Positions 13,801 to 26,914 of a stretch of DNA of 64,000 nucleotides are shown here, one piece after another. Source of the DNA: Sacculina carcini (lineage: Eukaryota; Arthropoda; Thecostraca; Sacculinidae); contig OU696586.1 in assembly GCA_916048095.2 (NCBI GenBank), positions 461,668 to 525,667 on the forward strand, written 5' to 3'. The notes beneath the pieces were generated by a model. That model had not been told where the DNA came from. It saw only the letters and a list, made by a program, of their open reading frames with translations, and did not search any database. The translations under genes and the position numbers were made by a program. Each line of letters opens with the position of its first letter. The stretch's first letter is position 1.

Positions 13801-14737
13801 ATGTGTATGGTGGAATGTTTGTACTGAAACGCCTAATGGAGGATGTACAATACAGTTATATAATTTAGTCTTAATGAGCCACAAGTACTCGCAGCACTAC
13901 CAACTGTGTGGGTGTATGTCTGCAACAAAGTGACCATGTTGCACACGTTCATGTATGCACTGTGCAGCGGACACAGCGCAAAAACTTCACCAATTTCCTC
14001 AGCCTTGAGCAGAGCCAAGAATGAAAGCAATTGACACACACACGTGCTTGTGAGCGAGAGAAGGCACTTATAAAAAACTTGCCCGCTTCTGAGTGCATCG
14101 AGCTCTTGACAATACAAGTAAGCGGGCAGAACCGGGTAAATGTGGTTGGCCTTCACAAAACGCAGCTGCCTTATCCAAACACTCACACACGCACGCCTAC
14201 ACACACCAGCACAATAACAAGCACATTGCATGCAGGCTACTTTACACTGGCAACCAGCAAATAAACATTTCCGGCATCGCCTCTGTCTCTGATTCGCATG
14301 AATTTCACCGCTGTGATTTTGTACGTTCGTTCATTTAATCCTGGTTTTCCATGTTGTCTTGATTAGTCGTTAAGTCGTGGAGAATGTTAGTTTGTGTGTG
14401 TGCCGTGCTCTTAGTGTTGAGTGCCATAATGTCTCTTCAAGTGTTTATTCAAGATGTATATTCTCGCCAATGCAATAATATTTCTATCACCAACTAGTTC
14501 GATTTGCTTACTGAATATTTTCTGTATCTAAAGAACGGTCTATCATTTCATACTTCACCTATCAAGTGCGTGTCAGATCTCGCAACACACATTTCACTCT
14601 ACTACATGATGTCTCTACTGTGTTTCTCAGCACACATGCCATTCTCTCCCACATGGTGCCATTCTCCGGTCACTCCTCATCCTCTAATGATCCACTCTCT
14701 TCTTATAATGCTCCCTGAATGGTAAAAATACCCACTT
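10819..14737. other. Non-genic DNA, AT-rich then GC-rich
   Basis: No gene is supported. The stretch 11500-12400 is AT-rich. At 12490-13500 the DNA is GC-rich with CA tracts, and frames of up to 278 codons are open on both strands. Their products are Cys/His/Arg/Thr-rich with no family signature, as CA/GT-rich DNA produces by chance. Confidence 0.55.
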
Positions 14738-14911
14738 ATATGCCACGAAACAGGCACCGCCTACTACGTAAACAGCATTCAGATCGCAATTGGGGCACTG
14801 ATCGTCACTAGGAGCATAGACAGAATTCGTATGTGTCTCTCTTGATCCCCTCTCTCAAAGTGACATACGCTTAGCATCATGAGAACAATTAGGTGCCTGT
14901 TTCGTGGTATA
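14738..14911. repeat. Inverted-repeat element (MITE-like)
   Basis: A 16-bp perfect inverted repeat, CCACGAAACAGGCACC at the left and GGTGCCTGTTTCGTGG at the right, encloses about 140 bp without an ORF. TAT-rich sequence flanks both ends, but no target duplication can be assigned, so the superfamily is unknown. Confidence 0.6.
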
Positions 14912-14919
14912 TAAACTCT

Positions 14920-15010
14920 GACTCTGTTTGTCAGCTTGAGTCACATGTTTATACGCATGTTCCAAGACTCTGTTTATCAGCTTGAGTCACATGTTTATAC
15001 GCATGTCCAA
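14920..15010. repeat. Two-copy tandem repeat, 45-46 bp unit
   Basis: The unit beginning GACTCTGTTT and containing CAGCTTGAGTCACATG is repeated head-to-tail at 14920-14965 and 14966-15010. One substitution and one single-base indel separate the copies. Confidence 0.85.
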
Positions 15011-16163
15011 GACCGATAACTGTTGCAAGAACAAACACGATTACACACAAAACACTTTCCATGGGTAAACAATCCACGACAATCTATATAGGAACAATTA
15101 GGTAAAAAATTATATTTGTAGATATTGTAGTTATAAGTGGAGCGCTGTGTATAGGAGCGTTTTGTTTGTACGACCCATCCTAAAGCACATGACCCACCGA
15201 TCAACAAGCAGTATGTAGTGTGTGTGTGTGTGTGTGCTGGGGTCGCCGTGGAGCACTTGATCGTGTGAATCTGGACTCGGTGGCTCCGTGTCGCTCGTGA
15301 CTCGTCGCCGTAAACACAAACATATAAAGACCAACACAATGTGTGACTATGTGAGACACATAGAGAAAGAGAGACAGCAGAAAAAGAGTATGAGAGAAGC
15401 GCAAATCAGACGACGCAATTACCGATGAATCCACCACAAGTGTGTGTGTGTGTGTTCAGGTCAACGTTCGACATCGCGTGGGCGAAGAGCAGCTCTTACA
15501 CACCGCATGCTCCAAATACACACACACACACAAGCACGCACGCGGTTCTAAACGCACGTGCAATTACGCGTGGGATGAGCGGTGGTGGAGCCGCGCGCTG
15601 GCCAGGTGATGACATGGTCTCGGGCGCCAGCCAGCTCCACACTCCACATATCGACGGCAAATTACACGTTGTTACCACGACACACATGCAAATTTGCAAG
15701 ACATCGTAAATGTGTGTGCGCGTGCGTGTGTAACATCGGAGACGCCCATCGGCTAAATGCAGCATCCCAATAGGAGATAGAGCGTGTGCAATTACCCCCG
15801 GCCTCCGTGGGTCATCTCATGGCGAGCCGTGCGCAATGCACCATAAAAGGCTACTCTCCTACACAGCGATGGAGCGCCGTGTGAGAGCCATCGTTTGATT
15901 CAACGTTTATCGTCAAGTTTCTTCAGCATTTCGGCTCAAGCGCACTGCGCGTTCTGTAATTTGGTGCACCGTTTCAAGACTCCAGAATTCCACTCTCCCG
16001 TACACTCATCATACAACGCCTAACATTATATATCCGTGTGTAAAAACCAAGCAAGATAGGCAAGAATTATGCACATTCGCACACGCGGCGTGTGCGTGTG
16101 CGTGTGACACGCCACAACCGATGAAGCTTGCAACACGCCGCTTGCACGCGCTTACAGAATGCG
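15011..16163. other. Non-genic DNA
   Basis: Short GT/CA tracts occur at about 15217-15236, 15440-15453 and 15519-15532. I see no gene, RNA or mobile-element ends. Confidence 0.5.
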
Positions 16164-16392
16164 GTCTCCATGGAAACAACAGTATCGGTCGCCATGAAAA
16201 CAACAGTGTCTGTCGCTATGAAGACAACAGTGTCTGTCGCTATGGAAAAAAGTTTCTGTCGCCATGGAGACAACAGTGTCTGTCGCCATGGAAACAAGTC
16301 TCTGTCGCCATGGAAACAAGTCTCTGTCGCCATGGAGACAAGTCTCTGTCGCCATGAAGACAACTGTGTCTGTCGCCATGGAGACAACAACG
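16164..16392. repeat. 22-24 bp minisatellite of X-box-like units
   Basis: Ten tandem units carry the core GTCGCCATGG(A/G)(A/G)AC, starting at about 16164, 16188, 16212, 16236, 16258, 16282, 16304, 16326, 16348 and 16372. Units at 16164, 16188, 16282 and 16304 fit the RFX X-box consensus GTHNYYATRRNAAC completely. The other six miss one position, usually GAC for AAC. The 24-bp spacing keeps long frames open on both strands, but the encoded repeat (VAMET-like) is probably incidental. A regulatory role is an inference. Confidence 0.8.
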
Positions 16393-17673
16393 GTGGCAGC
16401 ACAAATGCTGGACGTAGGGGCCGACACCGAGGTGGCTCTCAGTCAATTCACGTGTGTCGAAGCGCCACAGGTGTGTGTGTGTGTGTGTGTGTGTGTCGCC
16501 GATGTTATCTGCTGATGAGACACGACCCCGGGTCTGTCGGACCAGGCGGGGAGCGCCGCTGGCCGTGTCAAGCAAATGCCACTCGTACAAAACTGACCGG
16601 AGATAGGCGCGATGGATTATCGTCGCCAGCGAGCGCGCGCGGCCTCCGAAAACAAGGCAATATGTGAGGTAGCACTGAAAAAGACCACGTGCATAGAGCA
16701 CTTTCACACCGGACAAAACGTACAACCACACAAACATCACATTTCTCCAATACAAACGTCTTTCAACAAAGATGCGTACGTATACATACTTATTCATGCA
16801 CCGTAAATTACAGGCAAATTTTAATGACCCAATCGACAATGGCACACAGACATCCCTTGAAGTACACATGAATCACGTACAACGCATCAAGATATCACAT
16901 CGTCATCAAATATCGCTTCGTCAATATTATCCTGAAGCACGTATTTGCACCAGAGGTGATATCGAATCACAGTCGCGTGCAATGGCGACTCTCATTTCAA
17001 ATGCACATCAACATTCCAACATCAACTCCGTAGATGACAAAAAAACTTCATGAAAATCACGCGACTGGTGCAGTAACGTATGCTCCACGGTAAAAACCGC
17101 ATATCAACATGCAACGCAGCGTCGCAGCGGATGAAGACCATCACACGCTGGCAGCCATAATAACGTGTGTGTGTGTGTGTGTAAATAATTCATGGATGGA
17201 TACAGTGGGCAATAGCAGGGCCCGTTGTACAGCCAACACACGCGCACTTACAGACGGCAATTTGTTGAGGCGACTCTGGCGCCTAACAGCCTTAACACAG
17301 AGACAAGTGCTGCTGCTCTCACACTCTGTCCACAAGGGTCACGTGACCTGCCATCAACCCTCGGGTCGCTCATTAAACCATCATCACGCAGGTCACACAC
17401 ATGCACACACGCATACACACACACAGCCTCCGGTCACTGATGAATATAAGATTGTGTGTGTGCATGTGTTTGTTTCTACGTCTAGTGTGTGTGTGTGTGT
17501 GTGTGTGCGTGTGTGTGTGTGTGTGCATGTGTTTATGATTTGTGTTGGTTCCCGCATGCGAGTTTGTGCTTTTACCCGCTTACCCTTATCTCCCCTCTGT
17601 GTCTGCGGTCAGGTACAAATGGTGTTTTTCAAAAGCCGCTGAGGAATCGGCATATCTGATTATGCTCCCACAA

Positions 17674-17704
<31 letters not shown>

Positions 17705-18472
17705 GACAGGCAGGTGTCCCGTGGGTTGGTCCTCCAAGTTGACTGAGTTCACACGGGTACGGTGAGTGACGAGCAAACACCCGCATAATCAGCCTGTCCC
17801 TCTCCCACACACACCCTCGCTGTCTAATGGCAGGCAGGCTTAATGAGAGGAGGCAACACGCACCAAATCACCGCTGCAGCAGGAAATTCGCTCGCAGTCA
17901 ATATTGTGGGCGCATATTCACAAAATCTGTATATATTTCTGGTGGAAATACCAAGTTACTACCAATATCCAAGCATACCCGCCACTTTGAAAACACTGTA
18001 CTATACATATTGCCACAAAATGCAGGTGAAGTTCAACATTTTCCATCTTGCCGATTGTTCGAACTAACGAACTCTACCACTCCTCAGAACAACAATTCTA
18101 CTGGACTTCGATGGACAAAAGTTCTCGAAAACCGCAGACACGTGAAATGCATGTTGAACAGGAATAATGCACTTTGCACACGGATGCAATCAACGTGCTG
18201 CTCGACCACAGAACTTTTGTGAAAATGTATGTGTGTCTATGCACGAACACCTGTTTCCATGAAATTTCGACACTGAACTCAGTGAAATTGAGAGTCAATC
18301 ATCTGTGAAAACAATCCAATCTATGGAGACGGGCTCAAACATAAGAATTAGTGAACAAGCGAGGTCAGAACAAGTAATTAACCAACAACAACTAATTTCA
18401 GCACAGAACAAGCTGAGTTCAATGCAACCGACTGAGGTACCAGCTGAGAAGAGCGCAGTGAGAAAATATCGA
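16393..18472. other. Non-genic DNA with long GT tracts
   Basis: There are (GT)n tracts at 16471-16496, 17165-17182 and 17485-17525 (interrupted), and CA at 17673-17703. The frame at 18305-18496 (63 codons, Gln/Ser-rich) ends at the hAT-like insertion and has no recognisable domain. Confidence 0.5.
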
Positions 18473-18480
18473 AGAGATAG

Positions 18481-18738
18481 CCAGGACAGGATTTAGGCAT
18501 GTGGACAATCTATATGCGGAGGCCTACCCTGCTTGAGGCGGGTGGCGAGCAAAGCAAGCCTCACCGGGGGCGCTGTAAGCTCCACCGGGAAATCATCATT
18601 GCCGGTCCTGCCAGTAATGCATTTCGGTCACCTTAATCACGTTTGCAAAATGACCTTTTTTGGGTCCTTTTTGGAAACACCCTAGAATGTGGAGGCCCCT
18701 GGGCGGGTGCCCTCTTTGCCCACCTAAATACGGCCCTG
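18481..18738. mobile_element. hAT-like MITE, family 3
   Basis: The termini are CCAGGACAGGATTTAGG and the inverted CCTAAATACGGCCCTG. The flanking 8-mers GAGATAGC (18473-18480) and GATATAGC (18739-18746) agree at 7 of 8. The CAGGGCCGGATTTAG-type end is common among hAT elements. No coding sequence is present. Confidence 0.82.
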
Positions 18739-18827
18739 GATATAGCGCAAAACATTGAGATATGTTGCTTGATGGAGCGAAATTAGCATTCATAATTGTG
18801 ATACTGTATTGTAACCACCAATAGTGA

Positions 18828-19313
18828 CATAGAGAAATACCAGACCGCACGGCAGCTGTCCAGAGAGACCTCACAACACAACCTTTCTACGCGAACAGGA
18901 AATTGGCGACGGTCAGAAGGGATCGTGACAGATATCTGCCGCTCATCCACAGGAACCAGGTTCTCCAACACAATGTAGCCTCAAGTGGACAGCAGCCAAT
19001 TGTGCGAGTGTTTAATGATGTCATCCACGAGCTCTTGAGAACAAATGGCAGTGACAGCCAGCTTTCTCCTCAGCAAACATCTTCACTGGCGGATGTCACC
19101 CTCCACGCGCAAGCATACACAAAAAACACATCTCTGCTAGATCTGCTTGAGCAAACAAGTTCAACCCCACCATCTCGTCTGCAGTTGGACAGGCCAAAAT
19201 CGGCACCAGCCACTTCCTGCCGAGACATCCGTTTGCGCGAGACAAGAGTAGACGGACAGTGGGCGCGCTGGAAACTCGCAGTACATCCCCAGGACTGGAC
19301 TCGTGCGATGTGA
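18828..19313 (+). CDS. Unidentified ORF, about 160 codons
   Basis: This frame opens after a TGA at 18825 and closes at the TGA ending at 19313. The product has an ordinary, non-repetitive amino-acid mix, including a VFNDVIHELL stretch that could form a helix and a Ser/Pro/Thr-rich middle, unlike the Thr-His or Cys-Val frames made by CA/GT repeats. The first in-frame ATG comes late, so if it is real it is an internal exon or a decayed mobile-element gene. I recognise no family and see no convincing splice sites. The hAT MITE just upstream would interrupt anything continuing leftward. Confidence 0.2.
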   Translation, partial: HREIPDRTAAVQRDLTTQPFYANRKLATVRRDRDRYLPLIHRNQVLQHNVASSGQQPIVRVFNDVIHELLRTNGSDSQLSPQQTSSLADVTLHAQAYTKNTSLLDLLEQTSSTPPSRLQLDRPKSAPATSCRDIRLRETRVDGQWARWKLAVHPQDWTRAM

Positions 19314-22300
19314 TGTGAGATGCCTCGGGCTGTTGTGATAGCACGCTTTCTCCTCGACACAAGATAAACACACCGACGAGCGCACGGGCACACGCAGTAC
19401 AGTGGTGACACCAAGTTCAGCTCAATGACTGGTGCTGCTAGATCAGCCTGATCTCGACGTCATGCAAGACAACTAAAACTAACCAGTGTATAATCTAGCA
19501 ATGTACAGTTGAGATAATCCTGTCATCAACCTCCTCACGAGAAAATTGCTGATGCCGCCACTGACACACAGACACAAACCGGGAGCACACGAGAATTGCT
19601 CTGAAAACGAGTGACAGACAAGCGGCTTGGCATGAAGCGAGGTGTGCGTCATAATTGTCGAAGAACGCGGTCATCGCACTTGTGTGTGTATGTGTGTGTG
19701 TGTGTGTCAGAATGCGATGTGCCTGTAGCTCATTACCGCTGTCACCACATGAGTTTTTACACGACCCTCGTCCAAGCCGTCTGACAATGAACAAATGAGA
19801 CAGACGAAGACTAAAAAGTGACGTTCGTCGAGGCCACTCCAGTCAGTCAAATGGTCGCATTTCAGCACTAATTCATCACTAGAAACTTATTATACACTAG
19901 AAAAACAAAATCCAAATGTGAGTCCAGGTAAAAACCTGATTTTAGTCTAAAACAAATAATTAAACACAAGTCACTATGTCAACTTGGAGAGCCGAGATGT
20001 TTGAACGGGCGATCAATTCACCTTGTTAATAACACACCTGTCTATATGAGCCCAGATGTGGTTTTCGTCCACTGGCCTGATATACACCACAACCACATAA
20101 AAATGAGCCGTAGGACAGCCATGACTCGGCTATCAACTAGTCCGAGCGAACGTGACCAGATGTCAATGGCTCTTGCGTGACACAGAGCGGTGTATTCCAA
20201 GAGCAATTATCATCATGGCTAGTTAGCCTAGCGTTGTCTCTTATCGCAACAAGCCAACGCAGAAAAAGAAACAGAGAGAGAGAGAGATAAGACGGTTGAC
20301 GGACAGAGAATATGACGGGTGAACGAGGGATGAAGCGACGAGTGGTGCGCCACTGACCGCTCGGTAAAAACCAGTCTCGCTAGCCATAATTAATGCACAT
20401 TCCGAGCGAGCGCACAAAAACTCGTCACAATGACCACAACAGCAGCGGCAGCACGAGAATAGACACGACAACGAGCGTGCATCTGCTCGCAGCCGTCTGC
20501 TATCATCCTGTCTGATTAATGTAGAACGTGCTCGGCGCCACAGATGCGACCGCTGCATGTGACACAGGCACCCACACACACACACACACACACACACTGC
20601 CATCACCCGCTCTCAAACTCTCTCCATCTCCCACCCTCTCTGTGTGTGTGTTTTCTTCGCAAGCAATGTGCAAAAGCAAGCGAGCGAGGCTGGACACGTG
20701 ATGCATCGACACGTCAGCAGCAGCACACTCAGTGCCAAATGAATACATCAATTTCTGTCAGCACGCGCAGGTCGCCGCTGCACCAACACGTCGACATGTC
20801 ATTGTCACACGTCAAACTGAATAGAGAACAAGCCAGGCCAGGCCAGGCCAGTGAACAAGCCCCGGGACTGTTAGTGCAAGTTTCTCGCTGCTCAACACAT
20901 GATTCGTGCTAGCAATGACTACTTGAAAATTCTCATAATCACCTTGAAAATAATTCATGATTCATAGATCAATTATGAGTCTTGATTTTGTGGTTTAGTG
21001 GAAAGAAAATCATGAGAAAGCACGAATTAAATCAACAAAGTACCGCGTCATTTTAATTTAGACAATTATCGGCTGAAACCTCAGTGATTCGCCTGGCATT
21101 GCGGCCAGTTAGTCATCGGAGCCAGTGTATGTTCAGTGTTTCCACGTTATCAGCTTATCAGTTGTACTTTGAACAAGCAAGAACCGAATCAGGCTGATGA
21201 ATAAGGCGAATGAAGAGACAAGCCACACGGTAACAGACAGTGAGAACGACTAGGAAGCGGGGAAGTATGTGATTGTCAGAAGACCAGCTCGTTCACGCTC
21301 AACCTAACGTCACAAGTATAATATCACCACCAATAACACAGAACATCCAATAACAAACGCAAAATAGAAGCAGTCAGTGGACGCCGTTCAAGTTAACACC
21401 GACAGTTTTTTGACATTAAGTGTGTCGTGTATACTGCCTAATCTAATAGAGCCTACTGCCAATTGATACTGGCATGACAATGGCCGGGTGTCGTGTGCAG
21501 TGTGACAGCCACAATAGCAACGACACGGCTGATTGATAACATCCAGCTTCGCCGTCACAATCGTCTCAACTCATTAGTCCATACTGAGGTCACTGACCCC
21601 AGACACACATCGTGTCGCCCGGCCGGTCATTGTGCGACAATGGACTCGCGACCACTTTTTCGCGACACACACACATGCACATGCGCTGTGTCTGAAAAAG
21701 CCATCCTGCGACCACCAGTGTCCAATTAATAGCGAGGATCAGCCCACGCAGACGCGCGAGCACTCCGCAACCCACGCGCACGACGCGACCACCAGCATCC
21801 CAATCACGCACGCGCACAAGAGAGCGTGAAATCAATCACACACACCTCCTACATGGCCGACCAGCGAATGTCGAAAAAACGTACGCAGAAAGCAATGTTA
21901 GCTCCGGACTGCACTGGGATTTTGAAGTGATTTTTGGTCAGTTGGGTTGGCGGGGTGACGAACAGACAGAGCAAGGTCATTCGCACATACCTCAACATGG
22001 CACACTCACGTAATGACGGGGTACGCGGCAGCCACACACACACACAATTGGTCACGAATGCGGTGACCTGCTGTAACATGTGGTTTTCGGTTGCAGCAGT
22101 AATAAGCAGTGTGTGTGTGTGCGTGTGTGTGTGTGTCCTCCCCAGCCAGCACCGACAATCATTCTCACGAGGCAGGCATTCCCTGTCTGCTCACTGGTAA
22201 CCCGGCACGATCCACACCTCCATCACAGAAAACAACTGTTCGCGTAAAAACCATATTTGGCAAGTGGTTATAGTTGTGAAAGCAGCCAAGTCTCCCCGTA

Positions 22301-22361
22301 ACGAGCAGTTGAAACTGCAAGCAACAATTTTCCTCCAAATGTTCAACCAGCTTATTCAGTC
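19314..22361. other. Non-genic DNA
   Basis: Simple tracts lie at 19682-19707 (GT), 20275-20286 (GA), 20571-20597 (CA), a CCAGG run near 20838-20849, and 22112-22135 (GT). No gene or RNA is recognised. Confidence 0.5.
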
Positions 22362-22369
22362 ATTGATCG

Positions 22370-22558
22370 CAGAGCCGTAGCAAACGCCCCCGCATCCCCG
22401 GCAGGGGGGAGCGTTGTTGTTGAGGGGTCCAGGAGAGCAAGAAGCTGCTCGTAACTGCATTTTCCAAAGTCGTACCTCTATTATAATGGTGATTTATTTG
22501 TGATGGGGGCCCCAATTGTTGCCTTCAGGTCAGGTCATAAGACCTTGCAGCAGTTCTG
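22370..22558. mobile_element. hAT-like MITE, diverged
   Basis: The left end CAGAGCCGTAGCAA and the inverted right end (CAGAACTGCTGCAA read on the other strand) match at 10 of 14. The flanking 8-mers ATTGATCG (22362-22369) and ATGGATCG (22559-22566) match at 7 of 8. It is 189 bp with no ORF. Confidence 0.65.
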
Positions 22559-22566
22559 ATGGATCG

Positions 22567-25500
22567 TGTATACACAACGCCGTCATATGTACCAGTAGAT
22601 GTGTGACCAATATAAGACGACAGCGCTGCATACAGAACGATACTGTCCGCTACGATTTAATTTAGTAGGATTTGTGCGCGTTTCTGCCTGGATCACGTAT
22701 CGTCTGGCAGCCAATTGTTGTCAGTTGAAAATCACCGTGGCATGGGAATTGTGAGCGATGTGTGTGTGTGTGTGTGTGTGTGTGCGTGGATATTGTGGGA
22801 AACAGCGAGTCGACAAAGTACCGCTGCCCGGAGCCCTCACAAATCAATCACACGCACGCACACCAATCCTGCATGTGCACGAGATGCGCGCTGAACAGAC
22901 AGAAAGACACAGCAGAAGAGCGAGGAGAAAGGCACTGAATAAGACCATGTTCCGCTCGACTGCTGTTTTGTGAGCGCGACCAGTTCGCAGGGACCAGTTC
23001 TGCCGAGATCTCGGTCTCTGTCCGCCCCATTCTATCCGATTACAGCGTGGCGACCACGCGCGCATACAAACACGCAGGTCGACGCAGGCGAATTGCCTGT
23101 ATTAGGCGGCCGTCAATGGCGTGCTTGGAGAGACTTGGATTGATGCGACCGCGCGTTTGGTGGAGGAGGTGCTCGCGACAACGATGCACGTGACGACTCA
23201 TGCAACAAGACGAATGATCTTCCTCCACAACCAAACTCAAGCCAATTGCAAGATCAAGGTATATTGAGGTGGCGAGGTATATTGAAAACTAGATCTCAAC
23301 TAGCCCTCAAGGCACTTAGACTGAGCAAATTGAACCATATATCATTGAAAAAATACCTGGATTATTACAGATTCATTATTTAAATGTTTTCGAGCGGAAA
23401 GTTGAGGCGGTTGACAGTTGAGGTGTTGGCTGTCACTGATTTCATATAGATCACATCACATCTGCACCTTCTCACAACACAACACTCACCATCACTCACG
23501 CTCTTATCACCAATGCTCCCACACACACACACACACACACACACATACAAACAGGTGTGACTGTCAGTCCTGCGCCATGGGAAACAGCCCGACACATACA
23601 CGCGAGCGCAAGAGTCGCCATGCATCACGCAATGTTCCTGCGCCACACCGGAAGCTCGTTATCGCACGAGCGGTAAGGTGCCGGTGTTACCCACCAATGA
23701 AGACACTGTTTTGCACTCGCTTGTCGTCTGCTTCGAAAAGCAGCCGGCACACGGACACTCAAGTAGCACTTCCTTTGTACAACGTTGTCAACCAACACAC
23801 ACAATGTCACGTTGTCATCACGCACAATTCTGCGCTGAATACATGTACTTGATATGCACGCAATGTAGAAAGTTTGCATCCAAATACGCATCCACCACTG
23901 TGAATTCAACTTAATTTTTATCATTATAAATTACATTTATTGCATGGCATTGTAGAAACATCATCAAGCACAGTATATGAGATGTGTGTTTCACAATGCG
24001 AATAACATAATAGCGAAACACGACGCAAGAAGTGGTCCGATGCGGCCTGCACATAAGCTAACAGTGAAGTCAAACATGACAGAACCAAGCGAAAATATGT
24101 GGGGCAACTCAGTAAGAATACACAGAGTCTGGGGCAACTCAGCAGAGAAACAATGAAACAATGAGAAGGACGGATATGCGGTGTTAAAAGCGAGCATGTG
24201 ATGCATTGCAGTCTCCCAATATACACAACACTCACAGCTCAGCAATAATGCAAAAACAATGCTTCTAAATTGTTACTATTTTATGCAGTGAAAATTCTAG
24301 AAATGGAACAATTTCTATCATCACAAGAATTAATTTAAATTGATTAATCATGCCATAATTCACTGCTGAAATCATTTTTAATAGTAAAACTAAAAGACAT
24401 CTAGTGGTTTTAGTGCATTTATTGCGTAAACGTGTCTTAACTTACCGCCCACGAGAAGCGAGGCGAAATTCATGACAGCGGACCTTGAAGCTAGCGTCCA
24501 CAACTCGCAGGACTCACCAGCTTATGGCGCTGGCACTCCCTAGTGTAACACACGTGACAATGTGGCTATCACACGCACACAAAATAAACACAAACGATGC
24601 TGTTTAATTGGGCGCGCGACACACACACGCACGCACACACCTATCAGGCACCACTCGCCAACTGAACTAACGTTCAGCGCATGCACCTGACACAGCACAG
24701 GTTCCCGCGTCTATCAGGTGCGTGCGCTAGTCAACAACGCGAGACACAGCGAGTCTACACCGCTCGCAGCGCCCTCTGCGACGCCTTGAAGTGACCAGCA
24801 CGCAAGAAAACGCCGGCGGCCATGCTCAATGTCCGTGCGCGGTTAGTACGTCGTGAAAAGGTCCTGCTGTCCATCCATCAAGCTTGTGTTCGACCAAAAC
24901 AAAGGGTGAGGCTCGCTCACCGGTCATCGCACACTCAATGCAAACACACACGAGCGCAACCAGAGGCGGGCGGTGTAATTGGGCCCGTGCGATGCGGAGG
25001 TGGCCGAGGATACTTGGCTCGAGGGAAAAAACGCTCGTAGGCTCGCAACGCAACTATCTTATTTGTCCGAGCACAAAGCAGCGCGGGCAAATGACACAGT
25101 CGACGTGGTCGTTACGCAGGACAATGGCTTCAGGTGGCTTGTAGTTCTGGCGCGAGACAATTGCGTAATCAATTCACTGCTGGAACACTCGAGGCAGCCA
25201 GGTAATTCGGCAGCTGCTGTTTTTTGCGCGTGCAGATTCAAGCCGCGGCCAACTAGCGAGCACATGGCCACAATGAGGTCGTGATTCACGGAAACAAGTT
25301 GTCGTCAACGTGTCGTCAAAACAACCACCTCAGTATGAGCCTGGCCTCACTATGAGGAAATCTACCGAGTGTGCCGTTTTAGTTTATACGATGATTATGC
25401 GATATATATGCTAACTCGTCAATTTTCAAATGAGCAAATTGATGTTGGCATATAATTATTCACCTCTAATATTTATTCCGTGATATTCGGCATAGCATGT

Positions 25501-26165
25501 TTGTACTTGCATTCGTCATTGATTGTATTGACAATAAGATAATTTTAACAAGTTGATGAATATAAAGATTTATACAATCGCTTATATTTATTTAATTAAT
25601 CAGAAGTTGGACGTTCCTTAATAGCATATTGAAAGATTCAGAGTATATAATTCCTAAAATTGAAAGCTTCTTAAATCGGCACCGACAATTCGGCATATAA
25701 AATTTGAAGAGAAAACGGATGGCAGAAAGCAAAAACAGCTTGCATTAAGTGATCGCTTGCAACACACCAATCATAAGCAGCAGTAATATTGCATGCGCAT
25801 AGCACAGGACAGTAGATCGTGCACGTATTAAATGAAAAAGAGATAGAATAGGCAGACAGAAGAGACGAAAAAGAGAGAGGGAGAGAGAACTGGTCACACA
25901 ATCACTGCTATTTCACGACGACGACCAACAATTATATATGACACGGTGTGTGTTGAGGTATATGTCAGTGTTTAATTGTCGTTTTCTCATGCAAATTGGC
26001 ACGAGCGCATGCAAGGCGAGCCTGGTCACGTGCAGCGGTGCGAGGGCTCGTTCAGTCGTCAATGTGGTGTTTGTGGCCATTGAGCGCGTGCTGGTTGATA
26101 TGAGTGTCTGCCAGCACGGACTCAACTCGACGTCCAATTAGCCGTCTCACTGTCAGTCTCACTGT

Positions 26166-26217
<52 letters not shown>

Positions 26218-26540
26218 CGGAAACAGCGATTGACTGGCCAAAAGGTGATGAGCGCCGGTCAATGGGAGAAAGTGTATATATTCATAATTATGGCGTGTGT
26301 CTGCACCGAGATGCATCACAATTTCACCATGTAATGTCTGCACTTAACAGCTCGTTGCCGCAAGTATCTGTCTATGTGTGTATGTGTGTGTGTATGTGTG
26401 TGTGTAAGTTGACAGAATATAACCTTATACCAACGATATGATGTCATCAAAGCAAATACCAGCACGATACATTTTACCAAGCAAAAATGATGCGATTTCT
26501 AGAAATTCTTCCAGCACCGGTCATTTTCGGTTTGACGTCA
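22567..26540. other. Non-genic DNA with microsatellites
   Basis: Tracts lie at 22759-22784 (GT), 23519-23544 (CA) and 26163-26216 (GT, about 26 repeats). The stretch 25380-25680 is AT-rich. Frames at 24822-25284 have normal composition but no recognised domain. Confidence 0.5.
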
Positions 26541-26548
26541 CCCAAACG

Positions 26549-26872
26549 CAGTGGCAGCGCCAAGGGGGGGGGGGGGGGGGGGGGGCTAGAGCCCCCAAAA
26601 AATGCCAAGTCCCCCTAAGCCCCCCAAAAAATCATAATCTTGGACATTAAAATTTATTACGACTGTAAATGAAGTCCTGTAATTTTGGTTCGAGGACTCG
26701 TCGAAGGAGGTTCGAGGAGGAAGTTCGAGGACTGAATCAGTGTGCACCAGTCCCTTATTATATCATGTAATCAGCGTTCGAGTGTAGCTCTTCATGCTTC
26801 TCCAAGCCCCCACAACTTTTACCTTAGCCCCCCCTCAGCCCCTCCATCGGAACAATCCTGACGCCACCACTG
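26549..26872. mobile_element. hAT-like MITE, family 1
   Basis: The termini are CAGTGGCAGCGCCAAGG and the inverted CCTGACGCCACCACTG. The flanking 8-mers CCCAAACG (26541-26548) and CTCAAACG (26873-26880) match at 7 of 8. A long G run follows the left end. A short GTTCGAGGA word is locally triplicated at about 26690-26735. Confidence 0.88.
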
Positions 26873-26914
26873 CTCAAACGTCATTTGTTGTGCGACATTG
26901 TGTGGAAATCCAGG

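Noticed and set aside
16128-16667. Repeat protein encoded by the X-box-like minisatellite
   Set aside because: A 24-bp period automatically keeps frames open on both strands. There is no sign of a start context, splice sites or selection for the product.
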